This document shows, one piece after another, positions 24,298 to 34,480 of a stretch of 64,000 nt of DNA. A program made the translations under genes and the position numbers. This stretch comes from Tolumonas auensis DSM 9187 (lineage in GTDB: Bacteria > Pseudomonadota > Gammaproteobacteria > Enterobacterales > Aeromonadaceae). Below the pieces are notes generated by a model, which was not told where the DNA came from, ran no database searches, and saw only the letters and a program-made list of their open reading frames with translations. Every line of letters begins with the position of its first letter. Within the stretch, counting starts at the first letter, position 1. The stretch spans positions 234,501 to 298,500 of the forward strand of contig NC_012691.1 in NCBI RefSeq assembly GCF_000023065.1. Direction: 5' to 3'.

Positions 24298-24870
24298 TCA
24301 GAACGGAATATCGTCATCGAAATCCATTGGCGGTTCGTTATAGGTTGGCTGCTGCTGTGCCGGTGCTGGTGCCGGAGTATAGCTACCTTGTGGTGCGGCT
24401 TGCTGCGGTGCGTAACCCGGGGTTGCGCCGCCCTGTGGAGCTGCTGCTGCCGGAGCGGATGGACGGCCCCAGTTACCTTGTTGTGGTTGCTGTGCCGGAG
24501 CACCCATATTGCCACCTTGTTGTGGAGCACCTGCGCCACGACCATCCAGCATCTGCATTTCATTGGCGATGATTTCGGTGGTGTAGCGTTTCTGGCCTTG
24601 CGGATCCTGCCATTCACGGGTTTGCAGACGACCTTCCAGATAAACTTTCGAGCCTTTACGCAGATATTCACCAGCGATTTCAGCCAGACGACGGTACAGC
24701 ACGATCCGATGCCATTCAGTGCGTTCCTGCATTTGACCTTGCTGGTCTTTCCAGCTTTCGCTGGTGGCAACAGTGATATTGGCTACCGCATTGCCGTTTG
24801 GCATATAGCGCACTTCCGGGTCCTGACCCAGATTGCCAACGATGATGACTTTATTTACGCCTCTGGCCAT
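24298..24870 (-). CDS. ssb: Single-stranded DNA-binding protein
   Basis: SSB coats single-stranded DNA in replication, repair and recombination. The 190-residue protein starts [22 protein letters not shown] and has the OB-fold elements [16 protein letters not shown] and [18 protein letters not shown] long Gln/Pro/Ala/Gly linker (about residues 115-175) follows, then the acidic tail MDFDDDIPF that recruits partner proteins. The frame is open upstream to 25011, but the ATG at 24870 with GGAG 6 bases ahead is the conserved start. It is divergent from uvrA with a LexA box between them. Confidence 0.97.
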   Translation of the reverse strand: MARGVNKVIIVGNLGQDPEVRYMPNGNAVANITVATSESWKDQQGQMQERTEWHRIVLYRRLAEIAGEYLRKGSKVYLEGRLQTREWQDPQGQKRYTTEIIANEMQMLDGRGAGAPQQGGNMGAPAQQPQQGNWGRPSAPAAAAPQGGATPGYAPQQAAPQGSYTPAPAPAQQQPTYNEPPMDFDDDIPF

Positions 24871-24997
24871 GATCTGCTCCGTAAAAATTCGAATTCTATA
24901 GCTACCTATCTTAGCAATAATCGTCCCTAAAGTCAGATCGACAGCTATGACAGGCCGTAAATAGTTTGCGGGCCGGACATTAACATATTTGCAGCAA

Positions 24998-25017
24998 TAC
25001 TGGCTATTCATCCAGTG
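24998..25017. promoter_or_regulatory. LexA (SOS) box between ssb and uvrA
   Basis: TACTGGCTATTCATCCAGTG has the CTG-N10-CAG core of the LexA operator and matches its flanks TA and a pseudo-symmetric TG. It lies 48 bases before the uvrA ATG and 127 bases before the ssb start, the arrangement found in enteric bacteria. LexA would repress uvrA and possibly one ssb promoter until DNA damage. Confidence 0.85.
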
Positions 25018-25065
25018 CTGGCTATGCCATACTTAAGTTTTGATATGGTTCACAGCTGGCATTCT

Positions 25066-27900
25066 ATGGACAAGATCGAGATACGGGGCGCACGTACCCA
25101 TAATCTGAAAAATATCAATCTGACGCTGCCGCGTGACAAGTTGATTGTAATCACCGGTCTTTCCGGTTCTGGCAAATCATCGCTGGCTTTCGACACATTA
25201 TATGCGGAGGGGCAGCGCCGTTATGTTGAATCCCTTTCTGCCTACGCACGTCAGTTCTTAAGCCTGATGGAAAAACCCGATGTGGATCATATCGAAGGCT
25301 TATCGCCGGCGATCTCCATCGAACAGAAATCCACTTCGCATAACCCGCGTTCCACCGTCGGCACTATCACCGAAATCTACGATTACCTGCGCTTGCTGTA
25401 TGCCCGCGTAGGTGAACCTCGTTGCCCGGAACACGACTTGCCGCTGGCAGCACAAACGATCAGCCAGATGGTGGATCGGGTGCTGGCGGAGCCGGAAAAC
25501 CGCAAGATGATGATTCTGGCGCCGGTGGTGCGTAACCGTAAAGGGGAGCATAAGCAGCTGCTGGAAAGTCTGGCCGCGCAGGGTTATATCCGCGCCCGCA
25601 TTGATGGTGAGGTCTGTGATCTTTCTGACCCGCCAACACTGGAACTGCAGAAGAAACATACCATCGAAGTGGTGGTCGATCGCTTCAAAGTCCGGCCGGA
25701 TCTGCAACTGCGTCTGGCTGAATCCTTTGAAACGGCACTGCATTTATCCGGCGGACTGGTTTATGTTGCGGATATGGACGATGACAAAGCGCAACCGCTG
25801 ATTTTCTCCGCGAACTTCGCCTGTCCGGAATGCGGCTATTCCCTGAGTGAACTGGAACCGCGGCTGTTCTCGTTCAACAACCCGGCCGGTGCCTGTCCGA
25901 GCTGTGATGGCTTGGGTGTGCAGCAATATTTTGATCCGCATAAAGTGGTGACCAATCCGGAACTGAGTCTGACCGGCGGCGCGATCCGTGGCTGGGATAA
26001 ACGCAGTTTTTATTACTTCCAGATGCTGAAATCGGTCGCTGATCATTACAAGTTTGATCTGGATGAACCGTTTGATGCGCTGAGTCCGCAAGCGAAAAAA
26101 GTGGTGCTGCACGGCAGTGGCCACACCGCGATAGAATTCCGTTACATGAACGATCGTGGTGATGTGGTGGTGCGCAATCACCCGTTTGAAGGCGTGCTGC
26201 ATAATATGGAGCGTCGCTACCGCGAAACCGAATCCAACAGTGTGCGCGAAGAGCTGGCGAAATATATCGCCAATCAGCCCTGTCCGAGCTGTCAGGGCAG
26301 CCGTTTGCGTCAGGAAGCGCGTCATGTGTATGTGACGGGCGTGACGTTGCCGCAGGTTTCCGAAATGTCGATCGGGGAAGCCCTGAACTTCTTCCGGAAC
26401 CTGCAGCTGGACGGTCAGCGGGCGCAAATTGCCGAGAAAATCCTGAAAGAGATTATTGAACGTCTCGGTTTTCTGGTGAATGTCGGCCTGAACTACCTTT
26501 CCTTGTCCCGTTCCGCGGAAACACTCTCCGGTGGTGAAGCACAGCGTATTCGTCTGGCGAGCCAGATTGGGGCCGGCCTGGTCGGGGTGATGTATGTGCT
26601 GGATGAACCGTCCATCGGTCTGCATCAGCGTGACAATGAACGCTTGCTGGGTACTCTGTTCCATCTGCGTAATCTCGGTAACACCGTAATCGTGGTTGAA
26701 CATGACGAAGATGCCATTCGTCATGCGGACTACGTGGTCGATATCGGTCCGGGGGCAGGGGTGCATGGCGGTGTGATTGTGGCGCAGGGCACACCGGCTG
26801 AGGTCATGGCAAATCCGGATTCAGTGACCGGTGAATATCTCTCCGGACGCAAGAAGATTGCGATCCCGGCAGAGCGTCGTCCCACCGGTGACAAATGGCT
26901 GAAGCTGCTGGGTGCCAGTGGTAACAACCTGAAAAAAGTCGATTTGCATATTCCTGTCGGCGTGATGACCTGTGTCACCGGGGTGTCCGGTTCCGGTAAA
27001 TCGACGTTGATCAACGATACTTTGTTCCGTATTGCGCACCGTGATTTGAACGGTGCCACGGTTGAGAAGCCAGCGCCGTATCTGGATATTCAGGGGATGG
27101 ACTATCTGGACAAGGTTGTGGATATCGACCAGAGCCCGATTGGTCGGACGCCGCGTTCGAATCCGGCAACCTATACCGGGCTGTTTACACCGATCCGTGA
27201 GTTGTTTGCGGCGACGCAGGAAGCGCGTTCGCGGGGTTATGCGCCGGGGCGTTTCTCGTTTAACGTCAAAGGTGGGCGTTGCGAGGCTTGTCAGGGTGAC
27301 GGCGTGATCAAGGTGGAGATGCACTTCCTGCCGGATGTGTATGTACCCTGTGATGTCTGTAAGGGCAAACGCTATAACCGTGAAACACTGGAAGTAACAT
27401 ATAAAGGTAAGACCATTCACGAAGTGCTGGATATGACGGTCGAGGATGCGCGGGCATTCTTTGATGCGGTACCGGCGCTGGCGCGGAAGTTACAGACGCT
27501 GATGGAGGTGGGGCTGTCTTATATTCGCCTCGGTCAGTCGGCGACAACACTCTCCGGTGGTGAAGCGCAGCGCGTCAAACTGGCAAAAGAGTTGTCGAAA
27601 CGCGATACCGGCCAGACCTTGTATATTCTGGATGAACCAACCACGGGTCTGCATTTCCACGATATTCAACAGTTGCTGAATGTACTGGAAAAACTGCGTG
27701 ATAATGGTAATACCATTGTGATCATCGAACACAATCTGGATGTGATTAAAACCGCGGACTGGATTGTCGATCTGGGACCGGAAGGCGGCTCGGGTGGCGG
27801 GATGATCCTCACGGAAGGCACACCGGAACAGGTCGCTGAGTGTGCCGAATCGCATACTGCCCGTTTCCTGAAACCGCTGCTGGAACGCGACCGGGCATAA
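25066..27900 (+). CDS. uvrA: Excinuclease ABC subunit A
   Basis: UvrA finds DNA lesions and loads UvrB in nucleotide excision repair. The 944-residue protein (E. coli 940) has two ABC ATPase modules: Walker [16 protein letters not shown] near residue 30 and [13 protein letters not shown] near 640, with signatures [12 protein letters not shown] and [12 protein letters not shown]. Zinc-binding cysteines are seen in CPECGY...CPSCDGLG and CEACQGDG...[10 protein letters not shown]. The ATG at 25066 gives the conserved start [13 protein letters not shown]; an upstream in-frame ATG at 25024 and a TTG-type extension are rejected because they cross the SOS box region. It is convergent with ddl and followed by a strong terminator. 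Confidence 0.97.
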   Translation: MDKIEIRGARTHNLKNINLTLPRDKLIVITGLSGSGKSSLAFDTLYAEGQRRYVESLSAYARQFLSLMEKPDVDHIEGLSPAISIEQKSTSHNPRSTVGTITEIYDYLRLLYARVGEPRCPEHDLPLAAQTISQMVDRVLAEPENRKMMILAPVVRNRKGEHKQLLESLAAQGYIRARIDGEVCDLSDPPTLELQKKHTIEVVVDRFKVRPDLQLRLAESFETALHLSGGLVYVADMDDDKAQPLIFSANFACPECGYSLSELEPRLFSFNNPAGACPSCDGLGVQQYFDPHKVVTNPELSLTGGAIRGWDKRSFYYFQMLKSVADHYKFDLDEPFDALSPQAKKVVLHGSGHTAIEFRYMNDRGDVVVRNHPFEGVLHNMERRYRETESNSVREELAKYIANQPCPSCQGSRLRQEARHVYVTGVTLPQVSEMSIGEALNFFRNLQLDGQRAQIAEKILKEIIERLGFLVNVGLNYLSLSRSAETLSGGEAQRIRLASQIGAGLVGVMYVLDEPSIGLHQRDNERLLGTLFHLRNLGNTVIVVEHDEDAIRHADYVVDIGPGAGVHGGVIVAQGTPAEVMANPDSVTGEYLSGRKKIAIPAERRPTGDKWLKLLGASGNNLKKVDLHIPVGVMTCVTGVSGSGKSTLINDTLFRIAHRDLNGATVEKPAPYLDIQGMDYLDKVVDIDQSPIGRTPRSNPATYTGLFTPIRELFAATQEARSRGYAPGRFSFNVKGGRCEACQGDGVIKVEMHFLPDVYVPCDVCKGKRYNRETLEVTYKGKTIHEVLDMTVEDARAFFDAVPALARKLQTLMEVGLSYIRLGQSATTLSGGEAQRVKLAKELSKRDTGQTLYILDEPTTGLHFHDIQQLLNVLEKLRDNGNTIVIIEHNLDVIKTADWIVDLGPEGGSGGGMILTEGTPEQVAECAESHTARFLKPLLERDRA

Positions 27901-27916
27901 TAAAAAAGCGCAATAA

Positions 27917-27944
27917 AAAGGGCCGGTGTCATAACCGGCCCTTT
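27917..27944. terminator. Bidirectional terminator between uvrA and ddl
   Basis: AAAGGGCCGGT (27917-27927) and ACCGGCCCTTT (27934-27944) form a perfect 11-bp stem with a 6-base loop. T-rich sequence follows on the plus strand (GTCTTTCTG) and on the minus strand (the A-rich flank at 27902-27916), so it serves both convergent genes. Confidence 0.88.
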
Positions 27945-27965
27945 GTCTTTCTGTATCCGGCGAAA

Positions 27966-28958
27966 TTATTTCACTGTGCTGCGAATAATGCCTTCCAGGA
28001 ATTGTTTGAAGTTATCACCATGATGTTCCAGCAGTTTCGGGAACATGGAGATCGGGGTCATCCCCGGGAAGGTGTTGATTTCGTTCAGCAGGATCTCGTT
28101 ATCTTCGGTCAGGAAGAAATCGATACGCGACAGATCTTTTAAGCCCAGCTGAGTGAAGGCTTTCAGTGCATATTCACGAATGGTGCTGATCTGTGCATCG
28201 CTCAGACCCGGCGCTTCCAGATAAGTCGTTGAATTACTGCCTGAACTGTATTTTTCTTCATAGCTGTAGAAGCTGTCGCTTGGTGTGGCGATTTCACCCG
28301 GACGGGTTGCGACCAGCTGGTCGTTATAACGGTAAACGGCGACTTCCAGCTCGCGTGGGCGAACGGCTTTTTCAACCAGCACCTGATCGGAATAACCAAA
28401 GGCGGCATTCACCGCTTCAGACAGTTTGGCGGCATCGGTTACTTTATAGCAACCCACGGAAGAGCCCTGACTGGCGGCCTTAACAAATACGGCGCCCCAG
28501 TTACGGAATGCGGTATGTGCCTGCGCATGTGCGGCTTCATTGTTATCAGACAGGAACAGAAACGGCGTGTTCGGAATATCCAGCGCGGATAACCACAGCT
28601 TGGTACTGACTTTGTTAAAGCAAAGTTTGCTGCCTTCGGAGCCACAGCCCAGATAAGGCAGGCCGATCAATTCCAGCATCGACTGAATATCACCGGTTTC
28701 ACCAGGGAAGCCGTGAATACAAGGCACCACGAAATCAACGGGTTTGGCTTCGTTGGCGAAATGCAGCTGACGATCCATACCCAGATGGCAGGAACGGCCA
28801 TCGTTGGTCTGCCAGTGATCCGGGAATAGTTCAACGCGGGTCACGCTGACTTCGGCCAGCTCTTTCAGCTGGCTTTCCAGATAGTTAGCACTCAGCAGAG
28901 AAATCTCATGCTCACTGCCGCCACCGCCGCACAGCAGCAGTACGTGAAGGTGTTTCAT
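27966..28958 (-). CDS. ddl: D-alanine-D-alanine ligase
   Basis: Ddl joins two D-alanines with ATP for the peptidoglycan stem peptide. The 330-residue ATP-grasp enzyme has LLCGGGGSEHEISLLSA at the N-terminus, PCIHGFPGETGDIQSMLEL, the ATP-binding KAASQGSSVGCYKV, and the metal-binding end RIDFFLTEDNEILLNEINTFPGMT (cited here in parts). The conserved Tyr of ligases in the omega loop region is seen as YEEKYSSGSN. AAAGGA lies about 9 bases before the ATG at 28958. The gene is a single unit, not within a division cluster, which suggests it is a DdlA-type paralogue or the only copy; this cannot be settled here. Confidence 0.94.
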   Translation of the reverse strand: MKHLHVLLLCGGGGSEHEISLLSANYLESQLKELAEVSVTRVELFPDHWQTNDGRSCHLGMDRQLHFANEAKPVDFVVPCIHGFPGETGDIQSMLELIGLPYLGCGSEGSKLCFNKVSTKLWLSALDIPNTPFLFLSDNNEAAHAQAHTAFRNWGAVFVKAASQGSSVGCYKVTDAAKLSEAVNAAFGYSDQVLVEKAVRPRELEVAVYRYNDQLVATRPGEIATPSDSFYSYEEKYSSGSNSTTYLEAPGLSDAQISTIREYALKAFTQLGLKDLSRIDFFLTEDNEILLNEINTFPGMTPISMFPKLLEHHGDNFKQFLEGIIRSTVK

Positions 28959-29127
28959 CTTAATATCCTTTACAATTGGCTGGTGGGTCGCCCGCTCCCG
29001 GCGGCCGCATGTCCGCAGTCTAACAAGCCTGATCCGGCAGGGCAAAGCCTTCGGACACATTTCCCGGTAATTGGCGCCGGATCCGGGAGTCATGTATTAC
29101 TCTTTGCTGGCAGAACAGGAACGTATT

Positions 29128-29763
29128 ATGTGGCAGAAAGCAGGTGGATTATTGCTGGTCAGTCTTCTGGCCGGATGTGCACAAGAAGCCGCCTCTCCGG
29201 TGTTGCAACCGCAGGGGGAATATCGGTTATTACCGCTGGAAACCACGCGGCGGCAGGTCGATGAGCTGCTGCAGGGAAAGCCGGAGACGGTAATTGCTGT
29301 GCAGACCAAGCCGAATGAGGTGACACCGCCGGTATTGTTTGCGCTGGCCTATCAGCTGTATCAGCAACAGCACTATCACGATGCGATGTTCTGGTTCTAT
29401 ACCGCGCAATTGCGTGCCCGCAGCGATGCTAACAAGTCGCTGGATCCGTCGGTGCAGCAAGGGGTAACCAAACTCAGCGAACAGTTTGGCACCGGCATTT
29501 CCGCGTATGCGCTCAGTCATCCGGCCGAAATGGAACGTGCGATGGTGCAGGCGTTGCGCTGGGATAAAACTGCTCAGCGGCGCTACAACCCGCGCTGGGT
29601 CGCGTTGCATGGCAGTGAGGTACAGACCAGTCGGGAATATGCTTTTCTGCCGATGGAACGCTGGCCGCAGATCGACCAGCTGACCCATCGTGAATATGCG
29701 CGGGGGTTTGCGAAATTGATGGTGTCGTTGCGCGGTCCGTCAGGTTTTTCGCTGTCCGACTAG
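29128..29763 (+). CDS. Hypothetical lipoprotein
   Basis: I do not recognise the family with certainty. The 211-residue product starts with a lipoprotein signal: WQKAG, a hydrophobic stretch LLLVSLLAGC with the lipobox LLAGC, so Cys16-17 would be lipidated. Residue +2 is Ala, so outer-membrane sorting is expected. The mature part is helical with repeated aromatic and Gln-rich patches (FALAYQLYQQQHYHDAMFWF) reminiscent of a single TPR-like pair. The ATG at 29128 is preferred because CAGGAACG lies about 5 bases ahead and the lipobox is correctly placed. Its end overlaps the convergent EamA gene by 24 bases. Confidence 0.72.
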   Translation: MWQKAGGLLLVSLLAGCAQEAASPVLQPQGEYRLLPLETTRRQVDELLQGKPETVIAVQTKPNEVTPPVLFALAYQLYQQQHYHDAMFWFYTAQLRARSDANKSLDPSVQQGVTKLSEQFGTGISAYALSHPAEMERAMVQALRWDKTAQRRYNPRWVALHGSEVQTSREYAFLPMERWPQIDQLTHREYARGFAKLMVSLRGPSGFSLSD

Positions 29764-30627
29764 CCAGATCCCGGTTAACACCACACAGACACCTGCCCAC
29801 TGAACCGGGCTCAGGTGTTCATCCAGAATACCGATACTCAGGAAGATGGTGAGGATGGGGCCAACGCTGCCTATCAGCGCGGTTTTCCCCGCGCCGATGC
29901 GCGCCATCGCCGCCGCCAGCGCATAAATAGGTAACACGGTGGCGACCAGCGCCATGATCATGCCATAACCCCAGACGGGTAAGGGTTGATGGAGCAATGT
30001 CTCTACAGGGCGGGTCAGCAGATAATGTACAAACATCGCCAGTGCCGAGATGGTCAGGCCGAGCTCGGCAAAACGCATGGCGCCAATCCGCCTGATGACA
30101 GCAGGGCTCCAGGTCAGATAAAACGCATAGGTGACCGTACTGGCGACCACAAAGAATATTCCGAGCAGATCCAGCCGTGCACCGGCAAAATCAGGCGTCA
30201 GCACCAGCACCATGCCGCAATAGGTCAGCGCCATTGCCGACCACATACGACGGCTGATGCTGGTTTTCATCAGCCAGGCGGAAAGCAACACGGTCAGCGT
30301 GGGGTATAAACACAAGATCAGGCGTTCGATACTGGCACTGACGGTTTCCAGCCCGAGAAAATCCAGCAGACTGGATAAGTAATAACCGAGTAAGCCCAGC
30401 AGAATGATCATGCCGCGGTCATGCCATGATAAGGCAGTGGCCGGTGACTTTCGCAGCAGACGCATGGTGGCGATTAATGGTAAGACCAATAACAGGCGGA
30501 TGGTCACCAGCGTGGTGCCATCAACACCATAGCGGTAGGCGAGCTTGACGAAAATCGCCTTGCAGGCAAAACCGGTCGCGGCCAGAATTGCCAGCAGCAA
30601 GCCGGTCAGATAGTCAGATTGATTCAT
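29740..30627 (-). CDS. EamA/DMT superfamily permease
   Basis: The 295-residue inner-membrane protein has ten hydrophobic segments arranged as two EamA repeats, for example LLAILAATGFACKAIFVKLAY, LLLVLPLIATMRLL, and in the second half TYAFYLTWSPAVI and IGSVGPILTIFLSIGILDE. The last segment ends GVCVVLTGIWLVG, the usual closing of this drug/metabolite transporter family. Such proteins export metabolites or drugs, and the substrate is not predictable. The gene starts 3 bases after the yigB stop, so both are probably cotranscribed. Confidence 0.85.
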   Translation of the reverse strand: MNQSDYLTGLLLAILAATGFACKAIFVKLAYRYGVDGTTLVTIRLLLVLPLIATMRLLRKSPATALSWHDRGMIILLGLLGYYLSSLLDFLGLETVSASIERLILCLYPTLTVLLSAWLMKTSISRRMWSAMALTYCGMVLVLTPDFAGARLDLLGIFFVVASTVTYAFYLTWSPAVIRRIGAMRFAELGLTISALAMFVHYLLTRPVETLLHQPLPVWGYGMIMALVATVLPIYALAAAMARIGAGKTALIGSVGPILTIFLSIGILDEHLSPVQWAGVCVVLTGIWLVGQRKT

Positions 30628-30630
30628 CAG

Positions 30631-31350
30631 TTATTTTGCTTCTGGCAGCAGCTTTAACAGATCGCGGATGTCCTGCAGCATCAGGTGTGGCAGCGTGTGT
30701 AATGTACGCCAGTCCTGTCCCTGTGCGTTAACCCAGGCAGCCTGATAGCCGTTTCTTATCGCCCCGAATACATCGGTAGTGACGTCATCACCGACATGCA
30801 GGATCTGCTGCGGTTTTAATTTAAGCTGGGCGGCCATCATGCGGAACATATCCGGTGCCGGTTTCATCTTCCGGCCATTACCCGCTTTCAGCACATGCTT
30901 AAAGTGACCATCCAGTCCGATCCGTTCCAGCAGGACGTTCCCGTTGGTGATCACCACCAGTGGGAAATGGCGGCTGAGCTGCTTCAGCACTTCAATAGAT
31001 GCGTCAGGTACGGTGACCCGGGAGCGCACTTCGAGAAATTCGGCAAAACAGCGTTTGGCTTCAGCCTGTGCTTCTTCGATTGGCATACCGCCCCGTTGCA
31101 GACCGACTTCCAGCATCATCAGACGACAGCGGCTGACATCATCGTGCAGTGACGGATCGGCTTTCTGCAGTTCATGTTTTAACTGCAGCCACCATGCCCG
31201 GTCGTACATGGCACTGGCGAGATACTGGTCGCGCATATGCTCCACCATCCACTGCTCAGCATTTTCTATTACCGGACGGTTGTCGTAGAGCGTGTCATCA
31301 AGATCAAAGCTGATGGCGCGAATGTCCTGTAAACGACGGAAAAACTGCAT
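30631..31350 (-). CDS. yigB: HAD-family phosphatase YigB (FMN phosphatase-like)
   Basis: The 239-residue protein shows the HAD nucleophile motif FDLDDTLYDNRPVI near residue 15, motif II VVITNGN, the Lys in KPAPDMF and the terminal acidic motif HVGDDVTTDVFGA. The N-terminus (FFRRLQDIRAISFDLDDTLYD) resembles E. coli YigB, which dephosphorylates FMN and related sugar phosphates. It is the first gene of a probable two-gene unit with the EamA permease. Confidence 0.88.
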   Translation of the reverse strand: MQFFRRLQDIRAISFDLDDTLYDNRPVIENAEQWMVEHMRDQYLASAMYDRAWWLQLKHELQKADPSLHDDVSRCRLMMLEVGLQRGGMPIEEAQAEAKRCFAEFLEVRSRVTVPDASIEVLKQLSRHFPLVVITNGNVLLERIGLDGHFKHVLKAGNGRKMKPAPDMFRMMAAQLKLKPQQILHVGDDVTTDVFGAIRNGYQAAWVNAQGQDWRTLHTLPHLMLQDIRDLLKLLPEAK

Positions 31351-31416
31351 GGCGGGCTCCGGAGATGAATATCAATCTATGGTAACCCCATTTGCGACCG
31401 GCAGACTATCTGCTTC

Positions 31417-32364
31417 TCAGGTCGGGGCGGAATTGTTTGCCGCGATACCCCGTTCCGGTCCGATGATCTTACAGAAGCGCTGCACGATATGCTGGGCCTG
31501 CCGGACAATGGCTTCGCAGTGATCCAAGCCCGGACCGGTACGCCACGAGGCGGCCTGCGTCAGCATTGACAGCGAACCCGGCTGAGTGTTGTCTATGTTC
31601 AGGATGATCAGCGAGCCGTTCGCCAGTTGTTCACGTACCAGCGCCGGCGGGATCACTCCGATACCGAATCCATCTTCGATCAGCCGGATCATGGCCGCGA
31701 AGGAGTTTACACAGCTGACCCGGGGGGAGGTGATGCCATTCACATGCAGCAGACTCAGAATATCCTGATGCGGACGAGAGTTGGCGACAAAGGTGATGAG
31801 CCGCTCTTTTGCCAGCTCCTGCAGTGACGTGAACTGACGGTTATAGGGAGAGTTGGCTGCCACAATCCAGCGCATCGGATAGCGGGCCAGTTCCAGATTA
31901 CGAATAGACTCCAAACGAATCTGGTCGGCCTGAAACGCGATATCCAGATAGCCTTTCTGTAGCTGGTTTGCCAGCCCGCGCGCGCCGTCAACGCTGATTT
32001 CCACTTCCAGATGCGGATAATGCTCGGTGATCCAGGATATCAATTCGATAAACCAGGTATGTACGACGGAATCGATCGCACCGATACGGACTTTGCCTTC
32101 ATAGCCGTTGGCCTGACTGAGTGACATGCGCAGGGCATGAGCTTTGCCGACTATCTGCTCGGCATATTCCCGCACCTTTTCACCATCCGGTGTCAGGCGT
32201 ACCCCTTTGCTGTCACGCACGAACAGTTTGACGTCCAGTTCTTCTTCCAGGACGGCTATCCGGTTGGAAATAGAAGCCTGGGTAGTGAACAATTTTTCCG
32301 CAGTCAGACGGAAGCTATTCAGTCGGGCAACCCACAAAAATGTTTCCAGAAAACGAACGTTCAC
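31417..32364 (-). CDS. LysR-family transcriptional regulator
   Basis: The 315-residue protein has the N-terminal LysR winged helix (FLETFLWVARLNSFRLTAEKLFTTQASISNRIAVLEEEL in outline, HTH at residues 18-37) and a C-terminal two-lobed effector domain (VRIGAIDSVVHTW, DGFGIGVIPPALV). The gene diverges from an MFS exporter across a 247-base intergenic region, which makes that exporter its best candidate target. A near-perfect T-N11-A element was not picked out by eye. The effector is unknown. Confidence 0.88.
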   Translation of the reverse strand: MNVRFLETFLWVARLNSFRLTAEKLFTTQASISNRIAVLEEELDVKLFVRDSKGVRLTPDGEKVREYAEQIVGKAHALRMSLSQANGYEGKVRIGAIDSVVHTWFIELISWITEHYPHLEVEISVDGARGLANQLQKGYLDIAFQADQIRLESIRNLELARYPMRWIVAANSPYNRQFTSLQELAKERLITFVANSRPHQDILSLLHVNGITSPRVSCVNSFAAMIRLIEDGFGIGVIPPALVREQLANGSLIILNIDNTQPGSLSMLTQAASWRTGPGLDHCEAIVRQAQHIVQRFCKIIGPERGIAANNSAPT

Positions 32365-32611
32365 ATTAACCCCTTGAAACGCCGATGCTTATACCGCCTG
32401 CCTTCAGACGAGTGCTGCATAATTTGCGCCAAATCTGGTGAAAAGTTTTTCTTATCACTGGCTATGAAAATTAGTCGTTAGACAGTTTTCTACTTTGTTA
32501 CGGATAATTATAAAAAACACCGCCAATCTCAGTATTCGCAGAGTTTTTCACCATGAAAATATACTTTCATGGTTCGGGCTATGTATTCCCGCTAAGAACC
32601 AGAGAACAATC

Positions 32612-33913
32612 ATGAGCAGTGACAGTAGTAGCAGCGCATACTATAAAGATACGTTAACCATTCAACAACCGCCGATCATTCAGCAAAAAGCATTAAGCCG
32701 CCGCGAGAAATGGATCCCCGTGATTTATGCGTGCCTGCTGATTGCTGTTGGTCAGACCGGGATGAGCTTGTTGTTGCCCGCGTTACCTGCGATGCAGCAG
32801 GATCTGCATGTCTCTTCACAAATGACACAATGGCTGGTCTCTGCTTATTTGCTGGGTTTTGGCCCGTCGCAGCTGTTCTATGGCCCGTTATCAGATATGT
32901 ATGGTCGCCGTCCGGTATTACTGGCCGGTCTGATGATTACCTTCTCCGGTATTCTACTGTGTTTGTTTGCTCATGAAAGCGCCACGCTGATTATTCTCGG
33001 TCGCGTTTTGCAAGGTATTGGTGCCGGCTGCACCTCTGTTATTGCCCGTGTGTCGCTGCGTGATCGTTATGAAGGTGCGCATCTGCGGCAGGCGATGGCG
33101 TATTTCGGCATTGTGATGGCATTTGTGCCGACTATCACGCCGCTGGCCGGGGGTTACCTGACCACGCATTTCAGCTGGATCAGTATCTTTTTCACCATGG
33201 CCGGTTATCTGGGGCTGTTGTGGGTCTTGCTGTTTTATCGTTTTGAAGAGACGCATGCACCTGAACCGGCAGAAGATCGTGCGCATGCGGCTGATTTTGT
33301 GCACCAGTACTGGCTGTTACTGAAGAGTGATCACTTTCGCTGTTACTCCGGTGTGGTGAGCATCCAGTATGCGCTGAACATATTTTCTATCTCTGTCATG
33401 CCATTCATCATGCAGATCATGGTGGGCATGAGTGCGGATACCTATGGCCGCTGGACTTTGCTGCCCGCTGTTTCGCTGGTGCTGGGTGGTGTGCTGGCCA
33501 GTAAAACCCGTCACTATTTTTCTAAAGAGAGCGTCTTGCAGGCTGCAGCGGCGCTGCAACTGATATCCGGTTTAAGCATGTTGCTGCTGCCGCATACGGC
33601 GCTGTTGATGATGCTGGGATTGTCACTGTTTGCCTTCGGCAATGGGGTGGCATTTCCGAATGCACTCTCCAGTTTGCTGGAGCCGTATAAACGTACCGCG
33701 GGTACGGCCACTGCACTGGCCGGTGCCAGCCAGATGCTGATTGCTTCTTTCAGCTCTGCGCTGCTGGTCAGCCTTGGCATCACGTCGATTCTGGGTCTGG
33801 GAATGGTGATCTTACTGGGGAGTTCGGTGCTGTTATATCTGACCCGACATGCCCGGGATACCGTTCCTGCCAGCGATGATTGGCATTCACACCATCATCC
33901 TGTCCATCACTGA
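32612..33913 (+). CDS. MFS multidrug exporter (Bcr/EmrD-like)
   Basis: The 433-residue inner-membrane protein has twelve hydrophobic segments of the Bcr/CflA/EmrD group of proton-coupled drug exporters. Motif A is visible as GPLSDMYGRRPVLLAG and motif C-like sequence as AYFGIVMAFVPTITPLAGGYL. A cytoplasmic tail of about 35 residues precedes helix 1 and a histidine-rich tail (HSHHHPVHH) ends the protein. The ATG at 32612 with AGAGAA 6-10 bases ahead is preferred to a frame start at 32495. It is divergent from the LysR gene and ends in a strong terminator. The substrate is not deducible. Confidence 0.87.
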   Translation: MSSDSSSSAYYKDTLTIQQPPIIQQKALSRREKWIPVIYACLLIAVGQTGMSLLLPALPAMQQDLHVSSQMTQWLVSAYLLGFGPSQLFYGPLSDMYGRRPVLLAGLMITFSGILLCLFAHESATLIILGRVLQGIGAGCTSVIARVSLRDRYEGAHLRQAMAYFGIVMAFVPTITPLAGGYLTTHFSWISIFFTMAGYLGLLWVLLFYRFEETHAPEPAEDRAHAADFVHQYWLLLKSDHFRCYSGVVSIQYALNIFSISVMPFIMQIMVGMSADTYGRWTLLPAVSLVLGGVLASKTRHYFSKESVLQAAAALQLISGLSMLLLPHTALLMMLGLSLFAFGNGVAFPNALSSLLEPYKRTAGTATALAGASQMLIASFSSALLVSLGITSILGLGMVILLGSSVLLYLTRHARDTVPASDDWHSHHHPVHH

Positions 33914-33949
33914 GTTCCTTTGTAGAAACGCTTAATTAAGCGGACCTTT

Positions 33950-33984
33950 AGCGGCGAGAAGTCTCCTCTCGCCGCTCTTTTTTT
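33950..33984 (+). terminator. Rho-independent terminator after MFS gene
   Basis: AGCGGCGAGA (33950-33959) and TCTCGCCGCT (33967-33976) form a perfect 10-bp stem with a 7-base loop, followed by CTTTTTTTT-type T-rich sequence. It ends the exporter transcript and isolates dtd. Confidence 0.92.
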
Positions 33985-34039
33985 CTGTTCCGGAAAATTT
34001 CCGTTAAGCTACAGCAAAAATGAAACTGAGGTATTTTGC

Positions 34040-34480
34040 ATGATTGCTTTGATCCAGCGTGTCAGTGAGGCCCGTGTGGTGGTCGATGGCGCAGTAACCG
34101 GGGAAATCAGTAATGGCTTGCTGGTGTTGCTTGGTGTTGAACGTGATGATGATGTGGCTAAAGCCGATAAACTGGCACACCGGGTGGCGGGCTACCGGGT
34201 GTTCAGTGACGCGGATGGAAAAATGAATCTGAATGTGCAGCAGGTTAACGGCAGCATTCTGGTGGTCTCACAGTTCACGCTGGCCGCTGATACCCGCAAG
34301 GGGATGCGCGCCAGTTTTGCTGAACGCAATGCCGATCCGGCTGTGGCAGAAGCTTTGTATGAGCATTTCATTGCTCAGATCGCGGGAAAAGAGATCCCGG
34401 TTGCCAGCGGGCGCTTTGCGGCCGATATGCAGGTCAGTCTGGTGAATGACGGACCGGTGACTTTCTGGCTGCAGGTTTAG
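34040..34480 (+). CDS. dtd: D-aminoacyl-tRNA deacylase
   Basis: Dtd hydrolyses D-amino acids mischarged on tRNA. The 146-residue protein (E. coli 145) begins [17 protein letters not shown] and has the two hallmark motifs [12 protein letters not shown] and the Gly-cisPro-containing [11 protein letters not shown] at the C-terminus. The ATG lies 5-9 bases after GAGG-like AACTGAGGTATTTTGC. Its 3' end overlaps the convergent spermidine-synthase-like gene by 47 bases. Confidence 0.96.
   Translation: MIALIQRVSEARVVVDGAVTGEISNGLLVLLGVERDDDVAKADKLAHRVAGYRVFSDADGKMNLNVQQVNGSILVVSQFTLAADTRKGMRASFAERNADPAVAEALYEHFIAQIAGKEIPVASGRFAADMQVSLVNDGPVTFWLQV

Noticed and set aside
25744-26766. 340-codon minus-strand frame in uvrA
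   Set aside because: Antisense shadow of uvrA without recognisable domains.
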